Source of the DNA: Methanosarcinales archaeon
GTDB taxonomy: Archaea; Halobacteriota; Syntropharchaeia; Alkanophagales; Methanospirareceae
DNA length: 13,180 nt
NCBI GenBank assembly: GCA_016649585.1
Contig: JAENXH010000023.1
Coordinates: 1 to 13,180 of the forward strand
Direction of reading: 5' to 3'
A model generated the notes under the pieces. It saw only the letters and a list, made by a program, of their open reading frames with translations, was not told the DNA's origin and did not search any database. This document shows positions 7,880 through 13,180 of the stretch, one piece after another. The stretch's first letter is position 1, and the number at the start of each line of letters is the position of its first letter. A program made the translations under genes and the position numbers.

Positions 7880-8941
7880 ATGCACGGGGTACTTTCAGGC
7901 GAAAAAGTCATAGTAACAGGGTCAGAAGCAGATAGTTTTGAGTTCCGGGGTTACGGAAGGAAAAAAAGAGAAGGTGTAAAAGGGGAACGAGAGTATAAAT
8001 TAAAACTATCACTGGAAGAGGCTGCTTTTTTGCTTGAGGCTGGGAAGATAGTAATAAAAAAGGATAAAGAATCAGAGTTAACGCTTGAAGATTTCTTTAA
8101 GCATGCGTTGGGCATCTATCCGAACTTTGGAGCGCGATATATCGTCTACAAGGATTTGAAGGAGCGCGGCTATGTGGTGCAGCCCGGAAAAGTTGACTTT
8201 TGGCTCTATCCGCGTGGAGCAAAGCCAGGCGCGAAGCCTGCACGGCACTTCATCCGCATTTTATCTGAGCGAGAATTTTTATCCATGAAGGAGTTGGGAG
8301 CTATCCTTGTTTTAGCGCGTAACATGAGAAAGGAGCCCATTATTGCAGTTGTAGATGATGAAAGCGACATCATTTACTATGAGGTAAAGGAAGCAAAGTT
8401 TGACGTGATTGAGAAGCAAGAGGAGCAAGAAGCTGTAAAAAGAGAAGGAAGCGGAAAGGGTAAAACATTTTTGTTTGTGGATAAGGTAGTTCTATGGGAT
8501 GAGGTTTTAGCTGTTAAGCTTTACAAAAACGATTTTTACGGCAATTTAACGAAGGAGAAGCGGCTGCTGCTTTCACTGGTTGAAGCGGCTTATTTAATAA
8601 AGAAAGGGCTGCTGGAGCTGAGTTTCGAGCAGTTCGTCGAGCATGCAACCACCATAGAAAGCGATTTCATGGATAAATACGCGGTTTACGAGGATTTAAG
8701 GGATAAAGGACTGATATTAAAAACTGGTTTCAAATTTGGCTCACATTTCAGGGTGTACAAGGCAACAAACCAGAAACATTCCAGGGATTTAATTCATGTG
8801 CTTCCCGAAGAGCATGTTTTTTCAATGCCTGAATTAGCACGGGCGATAAGATTGGCACATGGCGTGAAGAAGCGAATGATATTTTCGTTTAAAGAAGGAG
8901 AGGAAATTAGGTACATAGATATAGGAAGGATGAAATTATAA
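7880..8941 (+). CDS. endA: tRNA-splicing endonuclease, two-repeat (alpha2) type
   Basis: Cuts bulge-helix-bulge introns from pre-tRNA and pre-rRNA. The 353-residue protein carries two EndA repeats, as in Archaeoglobus-type homodimeric enzymes. The N-terminal repeat (about 38-170) includes ARYIVYKDLKERGYVV (85-100) and WLYPRG (108-113). The C-terminal repeat (about 205-345) has DKYAVYEDLRDKG, GFKFGSHFRVY and KHS. Its probable catalytic set is Y293, H300 and K331 (or K330) in the GVKKRM segment. A charged linker (about 172-196) joins the halves and makes the protein somewhat long for the family. No Shine-Dalgarno site precedes the ATG; the TATA-like element about 35-45 nt upstream suggests a short leader. 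Confidence 0.93.
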   Translation: MHGVLSGEKVIVTGSEADSFEFRGYGRKKREGVKGEREYKLKLSLEEAAFLLEAGKIVIKKDKESELTLEDFFKHALGIYPNFGARYIVYKDLKERGYVVQPGKVDFWLYPRGAKPGAKPARHFIRILSEREFLSMKELGAILVLARNMRKEPIIAVVDDESDIIYYEVKEAKFDVIEKQEEQEAVKREGSGKGKTFLFVDKVVLWDEVLAVKLYKNDFYGNLTKEKRLLLSLVEAAYLIKKGLLELSFEQFVEHATTIESDFMDKYAVYEDLRDKGLILKTGFKFGSHFRVYKATNQKHSRDLIHVLPEEHVFSMPELARAIRLAHGVKKRMIFSFKEGEEIRYIDIGRMKL

Positions 8942-8980
8942 GGGAAATAGTCTCTAATAAGTCGTATTGTTTTACGGGAA

Positions 8981-9004
8981 AGTTTTTATAGGGCTAAATC
9001 CCTA
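8981..9004 (+). promoter_or_regulatory. TATA box and small dyad before the Yip1-like gene
   Basis: agtttttatagg (8981-8992) is a TATA candidate about 25 nt before a start near 9012, giving a short leader with GTGA at 9015-9018 before the ATG at 9025. A 5-bp dyad TAGGG (8989-8993) / CCCTA (9000-9004) overlaps its downstream edge and could be a weak operator. Confidence 0.4.
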
Positions 9005-9024
9005 TTTATCTGTAGTGACGCAAA

Positions 9025-9645
9025 ATGGTATTGAGTATAGGTGAAAGAATAAAGGGGTTCTTGTTCAGTCCTTCGGATACCTTCGACGCCTCTATGGAAG
9101 ACACGCTTGGCGATGCGTTCAAGTACTACGTCGTTATTCTAATGATACCCGCAGTGCTTTCTGCAATCATAATTGCAGTATTGCTTTCGCTGTTCGCAGG
9201 GATGTTAGGAATGTTTGGTGTACCCGCGATGCCATTTGGAGCAGCAATGGCGCCTTTGCTCGCGGTAGGCTTTTTTGTCGCGATACTCATTGGCGGAATA
9301 ATCGGCGTCTTCATTGACGGCCTCTGGCTTCATCTCTGGGTATATCTCGTTGGCGGTAGGAATGGGATAGGAGAGACGATAAAAGCCGTGATGTATGGAG
9401 CGACACCGAGCCTTCTCCTGGGATGGATTCCAATCGTGAACTTCATCGCATTGATATGGGCGCTTATCGTGGGAATAATCGGCGTAAGACAACTTCAAGA
9501 GCTATCTACCGGAAAGGCAGTTCTCGCAGTGATTATTGCAATAGCTATTCCGCTAATCATCTACGTAGTAATATTTGCTGCGTTTATGGCGATGCCAGGA
9601 CCAGTATTTCAGGGACCGACAGGACCAGGATTTGGGGGATTTTAA
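9025..9645 (+). CDS. Yip1-domain-like integral membrane protein
   Basis: A 206-residue hydrophobic protein of unknown precise role. The N-terminal IKGFLFSPSDTFDA (9-22) resembles the start of prokaryotic YIP1-domain proteins, where a phenylalanine/proline segment precedes the first helix. Likely membrane segments are about 34-60, 74-98, 101-110 with adjoining residues, 120-155 and 164-190. A glycine- and proline-rich tail (190-206, MPGPVFQGPTGPGFGGF) follows the last helix. The start is supported by GTGA 6 nt upstream and a TATA-like element. It ends 27 nt from a convergent gene. The Yip1 assignment rests on general pattern and topology, with no catalytic motif to confirm it. Confidence 0.75.
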   Translation: MVLSIGERIKGFLFSPSDTFDASMEDTLGDAFKYYVVILMIPAVLSAIIIAVLLSLFAGMLGMFGVPAMPFGAAMAPLLAVGFFVAILIGGIIGVFIDGLWLHLWVYLVGGRNGIGETIKAVMYGATPSLLLGWIPIVNFIALIWALIVGIIGVRQLQELSTGKAVLAVIIAIAIPLIIYVVIFAAFMAMPGPVFQGPTGPGFGGF

Positions 9646-9672
9646 ATCCTCCCTTTTATTTTTTGCCTGAGT

Positions 9673-9993
9673 TCACCTTAATTTTACTGCAGTCCCGTAT
9701 GCAAGTATCTCCGCGGCACCACTCATCACCATGGAGGTCATAAATCGAAGATTCACAACCGCATCAGCGCCCATTTCCTCTGCCTTCTCTACCATTCTTT
9801 TCAATGCGATTTCTCTCGCCTCGCTCATCATCTCCGTGTACTCTTTTATCTCACCGCCGACAATCGTTCGAAAACCAGCGGCTATATCCTTCCCGAGATG
9901 TTTCGCTTGAATTACATTTCCTTTCGCCAGCCCTAAAACCTCTACTATCTCCTTACCCGGAACAAAATCCGTATTTACCACTATTACGCTCAT
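9673..9993 (-). CDS. YbjQ/UPF0145-family protein
   Basis: A 106-residue member of the YbjQ (UPF0145, putative heavy-metal-binding) family, which forms pentamers in solved structures and has no settled function. The whole length matches the family pattern: VLGLAKGNVIQAKHLGKDI (19-37), then IVGGEIKEYTEMMSEARE, then MGADAVVNLRF and the end segment GAAEILAYGTAV. The start overlaps the stop of the upstream two-TM gene in ATGA form, and a strong site GAGGAGG (10010-10004) lies 10 nt before it, so both coupling and independent initiation are possible. It is the last gene of a three-gene minus-strand cluster. Confidence 0.93.
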   Translation of the reverse strand: MSVIVVNTDFVPGKEIVEVLGLAKGNVIQAKHLGKDIAAGFRTIVGGEIKEYTEMMSEAREIALKRMVEKAEEMGADAVVNLRFMTSMVMSGAAEILAYGTAVKLR

Positions 9994-10235
9994 GGTCTTA
10001 AATCCTCCTCATCTATCTCCTCTTTCATCTTCTTCCAGTCTTTGTATCGTTCAATGCTCATTGTTATTATTAAAATAGCAGCACCGATGCCCATAAGCAC
10101 CAAGCTGATTTTCATTCCAAACAGTATCGTAGATTCCTCCACATTTTGATAAAAAAGCGGATACATGCTATACGCCCCCATAATTACCATTCCCACGAGA
10201 AATACCGCAACACCCGCCCATTTTACTGCATTCAT
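9990..10235 (-). CDS. Small two-TM membrane protein, unknown function
   Basis: An 81-residue protein with two clear membrane segments (about 4-29 and 41-60) separated by a short loop YQNVEESTI, and a charged cytoplasmic-looking tail rich in Lys/Glu/Asp (63-81). I do not recognise a named family. The ATG at 10235 is chosen because GGAGG (10250-10246) lies 10 nt before it; an in-frame TTG at 10262 would start inside the upstream hydrolase gene and has no such support. It begins 4 nt after the hydrolase stop and overlaps the YbjQ-family gene by 4 nt, so the three are surely co-transcribed. Confidence 0.8.
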   Translation of the reverse strand: MNAVKWAGVAVFLVGMVIMGAYSMYPLFYQNVEESTILFGMKISLVLMGIGAAILIITMSIERYKDWKKMKEEIDEEDLRP

Positions 10236-10239
10236 CGTT

Positions 10240-10806
10240 TCAATGCCTCCAATCCAATACAACTATCTCGGGCTCTTCCGGCAGATCCTCCTTACGAACC
10301 ACAAGCCTCTTCTCCCTTATCACCCTCGTCTTCCCTTTCAGGAAGGGGTCTACCTTTTGGATGTTCAACCGCAGAGGTGGTGTTTTATAATGCATAGGGA
10401 TCGCTATTTTTGGTTCTAACTGTCCCAGCACTTCGTTAGCACCCTTTGCATCTATGGTATACACACCACCGACGGGTATAAACAGGACATCCACATCCTT
10501 TTCCTTGATACTCCTTAACTGGCTCGCTTCCAAAACTTGCCCTAAATCGCCTAAATGACATAATCTCAGTTCATCAACATCAAACAGAAACGCAGTATTC
10601 TCTCCTCTTTCTGCTCCGCTTGACGTATCATGGTACGTTTTAACCCCGTAAAACCGCATCCCTTTACAAATATGCTCCCCGGCACCCTTCACCACTTCAG
10701 GCTCGCCCTTTATTGCAGCCACATTGTTATGGTCGCGATGCTCGTGGCTAACGGTGACGATATCCGCCGTCAGTTCTGGCACCGGATACCCATAGCCTTC
10801 CATCAT
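10240..10806 (-). CDS. Metallo-beta-lactamase-fold hydrolase, N-terminus in another frame
   Basis: Metal-dependent hydrolase of the UlaG/UPF0173-like group (Lactamase_B_2). Numbering this open frame from 10806: HEHRDH (21-26) is the HxHxDH metal motif, with further likely ligands H59, D87 (LGDLG) and H139 (PMHY), all intact. The frame is 188 residues and lacks the first beta strands and the GHSCF-type start expected in this group. Those residues are encoded just upstream in another frame (10882 to about 10802, 27 residues ending TDPYD). Removing one base near 10796-10806 would join them into a 213-residue protein of normal family length. The ATG at 10806 has no ribosome binding site. Either the gene is broken, the read has one extra base, or a frameshift is made during translation. 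The substrate cannot be named. Confidence 0.85.
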   Translation of the reverse strand: MMEGYGYPVPELTADIVTVSHEHRDHNNVAAIKGEPEVVKGAGEHICKGMRFYGVKTYHDTSSGAERGENTAFLFDVDELRLCHLGDLGQVLEASQLRSIKEKDVDVLFIPVGGVYTIDAKGANEVLGQLEPKIAIPMHYKTPPLRLNIQKVDPFLKGKTRVIREKRLVVRKEDLPEEPEIVVLDWRH

Positions 10807-10882
10807 AGGGGTCTGTCACTATTACTATCCCAGCTTCGCTTGTTATATCAAAACAGGAGTGCCCATGCCACTTTATCTCCAT
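10748..10882 (-). other. Out-of-frame N-terminal part of the hydrolase gene
   Basis: This 44-codon frame starts at an ATG preceded by GGGAG (10898-10894), 11 nt upstream, a good initiation signal. Its first 27 residues (MEIKWHGHSCF..., ending VTDPYD) are what one expects at the beginning of UlaG/UPF0173-type hydrolases. After that the frame loses family similarity and stops at 10748, while the adjacent frame continues with EGYGYPVPELTADIVTVSHEH. It is the 5' end of the same gene and not an independent peptide. Confidence 0.8.
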
Positions 10883-11058
10883 TTCTTATTCATCTCCCGT
10901 CCCTTCTTATTAGATTGTCTCTGATAGTATTTGAATTTTGTTGTTATTCAGAGTATAACCCAAGGGCACTTAACGAACGAATATCGATAATGTAGCAGTT
11001 TTAAATCTCTCCGTCACAGCGTTTAAAATATCCGCTTCTTCAAGCCCTTACAATCCTC
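10883..11058. other. Intergenic stretch upstream of the hydrolase gene
   Basis: No coding region is recognised here. On the minus strand, TATA-like elements around 10952-10958 (gggttatac) and 10995-11004 (atttaaaac) could drive the hydrolase cluster. A 6-bp inverted repeat ctctga (10919-10924) / tcagag (10948-10953) has a long loop and is weak. I see no tRNA, CRISPR or clear RNA structure. Confidence 0.3.
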
Positions 11059-11259
11059 TTACTCGGTTAATACCACCGACTTTGTACCCGCATCGAAGTG
11101 GCCGTCGTAATAATTAGTAAGCAGGTACAACGCTTCCTTCAGTTTTAAAGCGCAATAGGGTATTTTTAGTGCTGCATCCTCTTCGTCAGTTCGCTTATTC
11201 ACCAGCATCATTTTTAAAGACCCACGGTCTTCGAATGTGGATGGGTCCGTTATTACCAC
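11059..11259 (-). CDS. Small hypothetical protein
   Basis: A 66-codon frame beginning with GTG; an alternative start is the ATG pair at 11211/11208, giving about 49-50 residues. The composition is protein-like: charged N-terminal half (NKRTDEEDAA), then an amphipathic segment LKIPYCALKLKEALYLLTNYYDG, and no low-complexity stretch. I do not recognise a family. A TATA-like element at 11275-11284 (minus strand) would place transcription start near 11253, just inside the GTG, which favours the internal ATG. No strong Shine-Dalgarno site is seen for either start. It may be a real small gene, divergently transcribed from the kleisin gene, or a chance frame. Confidence 0.45.
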   Translation of the reverse strand: MVITDPSTFEDRGSLKMMLVNKRTDEEDAALKIPYCALKLKEALYLLTNYYDGHFDAGTKSVVLTE

Positions 11260-11320
11260 ATACGAGCATTAGGGTCATATAAGCCTTTTGGGTACGTTTC
11301 CACTGGAGATCGTTTTAGAA

Positions 11321-11333
11321 GATTTATTTAAGG
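11321..11333 (+). promoter_or_regulatory. TATA box candidate for the kleisin/winged-helix pair
   Basis: gatttatttaagg lies about 27 nt before an expected start near 11353. A strong site GAGGTGG (11361-11367) follows, 12 nt before the ATG at 11380. This marks the kleisin gene as first in its transcription unit. Confidence 0.5.
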
Positions 11334-11379
11334 ATGAAATAGTTGAAATTATATCTGTGAGAGGTGGACGTTAACAACG

Positions 11380-12198
11380 ATGAAATTTTACAAAGTTCCA
11401 GGTAAGCAAATGAAATTCGACGAGCTATTCCGACTGCTAAATTTTTGTAAAACGATACAAACTGAAGGGACAGACCCGTTCGACCTGGATGTCAAAAAGT
11501 TTCTTGAAACGCTGAAGCAGTATCATAAGAAGTGGAAATCGTTAGACGATCTGCTTTTAGACGCTGAGGCGATAGCAGAATTGGCAAAGATAATCGAATT
11601 GCAAGGTAAATGGATAAAAGACCGCTCCTCTTCATTTTATATAGACCCCGTGTTACTGGAACTCAAACTCAAAATGCTGGAACCCCAGCAGTTAGCAACG
11701 GCATTTTTTAAATCCTGGCATCCAATCATATCTCTTGACAGAATTACTCCACAGAGGTTGACAGAGGGACTGGCTTATTGGGACGCTCTATTACCCCTCG
11801 GTGAGCGGATTGATGAATTCCCGTTTCCGTCTGCGGTCAAATCAACATTCGACATAGAGGATTTAATTGAGTTGAACATCTTATCCAAGACAGAGTTCGA
11901 CGACTCAATCCGAGCAGTTTTAAACGAGCTTGAGGTGCGTGGCCGAATCGAATATCATGATTTTATTTATGGTGCTTCATTCGAAACGAGCGTAAAAAAG
12001 GCGTATCTGACAAGTTATCTGGTAAACGAAGGAAAAGCAGAACTCGATATAAACCCCTTAGAAGAAGAAGTGTTTATTTCTCCGAGTTATTATACCAACG
12101 TCAATGCCCAAGCACATCACACTCAGAGCAGGTCTATACCCATTTCGTTAAGCTATGAGGATTGGTTACAATGGATGCAGAAGAGGAATCAGGAATAA
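11380..12198 (+). CDS. ScpA-like kleisin (SMC complex subunit)
   Basis: A 272-residue protein best read as a divergent ScpA-type kleisin, which would bridge SMC heads in a chromosome-organising complex. The N-terminal part has the ScpA-like DPFDLDVKKFLETL (32-45), followed by a helical region LLDAEAIAELAKIIELQGKW (59-78) in the place where ScpA binds the SMC neck. The middle (about 95-160) is poorly conserved. The C-terminal part (about 155-234) looks like a winged helix; SYLVNEGKAELDINPLEEEVFI (212-233) has the spacing of the ScpA end, where a short helix is followed by a paired strand. The last 28 nt overlap the next gene, a tandem winged-helix protein. No SMC gene is in the window. The assignment is by pattern only and is moderate. 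Confidence 0.65.
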   Translation: MKFYKVPGKQMKFDELFRLLNFCKTIQTEGTDPFDLDVKKFLETLKQYHKKWKSLDDLLLDAEAIAELAKIIELQGKWIKDRSSSFYIDPVLLELKLKMLEPQQLATAFFKSWHPIISLDRITPQRLTEGLAYWDALLPLGERIDEFPFPSAVKSTFDIEDLIELNILSKTEFDDSIRAVLNELEVRGRIEYHDFIYGASFETSVKKAYLTSYLVNEGKAELDINPLEEEVFISPSYYTNVNAQAHHTQSRSIPISLSYEDWLQWMQKRNQE

Positions 12199-12719
12199 GG
12201 ACAGAACGGAAAGTAAAGAAAGCAGCCCAGTTATTGTTCTTCAGACGGCATAGAATCCCCGGAGTTAAAGGTTGGGAGCTTAAAAAGGCATTGGGGGATG
12301 ATTACGTAGAAGTAATCGCGGTTTTAAATTCCGTTCTCGATACGCTTGGCATGGAAGTAAAACTAATAAGCGAAGAGGGAGGAGAAAAAGAAGAAGGAGA
12401 AGAAAAAAAAGCTGAACGCGACAGGTTTATGATTGTGCTCAAAAGCCCTGTGATTGAAAAGGCTTCTGGTGAACGGATAGATAATATCGCAATGCTCTCT
12501 GCTACGTTAGCTTATATAATCTCAAAGCAGGGCAAAGTGCCGAGGAAAGCGGTTGAAGAGTTTTTGAGCGATAAATTCCCTAAACAGAGAGTTTACTTCG
12601 CTATAGACAGGTATATCAAGCAAGGCTATGTGGGTGAAGATGATAAAGCATTGTATATCGGATGGAGGACACGAGCGGAAGTGGATAGGAAAGCCCTGTT
12701 AGATTTGATTTTGTCCTAA
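12171..12719 (+). CDS. Tandem winged-helix KITE-like protein (ScpB/Nse3-MAGE-like)
   Basis: A 182-residue protein likely to be the partner of the kleisin encoded just before it. Two winged-helix units are suggested: residues about 12-95 (KAAQLLFFRRHRIPGVKGWEL..., ending in the strand FMIVLKSP) and about 102-172 (NIAMLSATLAYIISKQGKVP..., then IDRYIKQGYV). A Glu/Lys-rich insert (68-84) interrupts the first wing. The end segment LYIGWRTRAEVD (161-172) recalls the WGPRA-xxE signature that closes MAGE/Nse3 domains, while the LSATLAYI stretch could also fit ScpB. The ATG at 12171 is chosen because GAGG (12157-12160) lies 10 nt before it; an in-frame TTG at 12162 is too close to that site. The overlap with the kleisin gene is 28 nt. 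Function is inferred from fold and context. Confidence 0.6.
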   Translation: MDAEEESGIRTERKVKKAAQLLFFRRHRIPGVKGWELKKALGDDYVEVIAVLNSVLDTLGMEVKLISEEGGEKEEGEEKKAERDRFMIVLKSPVIEKASGERIDNIAMLSATLAYIISKQGKVPRKAVEEFLSDKFPKQRVYFAIDRYIKQGYVGEDDKALYIGWRTRAEVDRKALLDLILS

Positions 12720-12860
12720 TCTTTCCATTTTGGTGATATATCGAGAGTACTCCGTAGATGTCACCTTTTGTGTGAACTGACTGCCTCTTACACCCGCTAA
12801 AAGTTATGTGTATCATTTCTTATTTAACATTAGGTATAGAGACAGACACTCTTGAAAGAA
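12720..12860 (+). promoter_or_regulatory. Gap with helicase promoter
   Basis: This 141-nt gap includes a TATA candidate cttatttaac (12819-12828), placed for a transcription start near 12848-12852, just before the helicase ATG. A perfect 8-bp palindrome gagtactc lies near 12746. No RNA gene is recognised. The promoter suggests the helicase is a separate transcription unit. Confidence 0.4.
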
Positions 12861-13180
12861 ATGAACGAGAACGAATACGTACAGCATTTCACCGAACTCG
12901 TGGAGCTGGAACGAGAGGAACAGATGAGGCTGCATGAAGAGGAGATGCGAAGACTTAGTGGTCGGGAGCGTGAGGAGAAAGGCAGGGCTTTCCTGAAGAT
13001 GAAAGGGAAATCTCAGGACCTGGGATTGGGCGGCAAGCACTTAGTCCGATTCAGGAAACAAAACGCTGATTTAACTCTGCCAGATAGTGAAATAGAAGTT
13101 GGAGACCTCGTTTTGGTGAGCAAAGCAGGCACAGCCCCATGGGATGACGATAATCCGACTGGGACGGTTGCGGAGAAGAC
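12861..13180 (+). CDS. IGHMBP2/Dna2-like superfamily 1 helicase, N-terminal part
   Basis: Partial gene cut by the window end; 106 codons are visible and no stop is reached. The sequence matches the start of the archaeal IGHMBP2-like SF1 helicase family: FTELVELEREEQMRL (10-24), a charged helix ending RRLSGREREEKGRA (29-42), then LGLGGKHLVRF and the beta-barrel segment SEIEVGDLVLVSKA, ending near NPTGTVAEK. The motor motifs (Walker A and later) lie beyond the window. The ATG at 12861 is taken as the start; an in-frame TTG at 12852 is possible. There is no Shine-Dalgarno site, and the TATA-like element about 35 nt upstream points to a very short leader. Confidence 0.82.
   Translation, partial: MNENEYVQHFTELVELEREEQMRLHEEEMRRLSGREREEKGRAFLKMKGKSQDLGLGGKHLVRFRKQNADLTLPDSEIEVGDLVLVSKAGTAPWDDDNPTGTVAEK

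Noticed and set aside
10919..10953. 6-bp inverted repeat ctctga/tcagag as a regulatory hairpin
   Set aside because: The stem is short with a 23-nt AT-rich loop, easily expected by chance.
10630..10995. Plus-strand open frame of 121 codons
   Set aside because: It is antisense to the hydrolase gene, whose metal-binding motif is certain, and it shows no protein-like pattern.
1..13180. CRISPR arrays, insertion sequences, tRNA genes, integrase attachment sites
   Set aside because: Reading both strands, I saw no spaced direct repeats, no transposase motifs, no tRNA T-loop/CCA-type ends and no mobile-element boundaries.

Overview
The window looks like a chromosomal segment of a euryarchaeon. The evidence is an archaeal-type SRP (7S) RNA gene, an alanyl-tRNA synthetase with the archaeal N-terminal Cys4 element, a two-repeat tRNA splicing endonuclease, TATA-type promoters, GGAGG/GAGGTG ribosome binding sites about 10 nt before starts, and several near-leaderless genes. 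The two-repeat (alpha2) EndA fits the Archaeoglobi/Methanomicrobia/Halobacteria side of the Euryarchaeota. The moderate GC argues against a haloarchaeon. An uncultivated methanogen or ANME-like lineage is a reasonable guess but is not proven here.

Layout: positions 1-2066 hold a ferrous iron uptake operon (feoA-feoB, 4-nt overlap) behind a TATA promoter. Positions 2171-2489 hold the SRP RNA with its own promoter, a closing helix and a terminator-like hairpin. A K+ uptake pair follows: trkH (+, 2630-4087) faces trkA (-, 4133-4795). trkA lies behind alaS (-, 4847-7696). A divergent intergenic region separates alaS from endA (+, 7880-8941), followed by a Yip1-like membrane protein (+, 9025-9645). 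A minus-strand cluster then converges on it: a metallo-beta-lactamase-fold hydrolase with an apparent frameshift near its N-terminus, a two-TM small protein, and a YbjQ/UPF0145 protein, tightly packed with strong Shine-Dalgarno sites. After a sparse stretch with one small uncertain ORF (-, 11059-11259), the plus strand carries a ScpA-like kleisin (11380-12198) overlapping a tandem winged-helix protein (12171-12719). A separate gene for an IGHMBP2/Dna2-like superfamily 1 helicase begins at 12861 and runs off the end.

Most of the window is conserved housekeeping: iron and potassium uptake, protein targeting, tRNA charging and tRNA splicing. The most interesting part is the kleisin plus tandem winged-helix pair. 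The second protein has the layout of KITE subunits of SMC complexes, and its C-terminal signature resembles eukaryotic MAGE/Nse3 at least as much as bacterial ScpB. This suggests a divergent archaeal SMC accessory module, although no SMC gene is in view. The second item worth checking is the one-base frame disruption in the hydrolase gene, where the ribosome binding site, start codon and first 27 family-like residues lie in a different frame from the rest.
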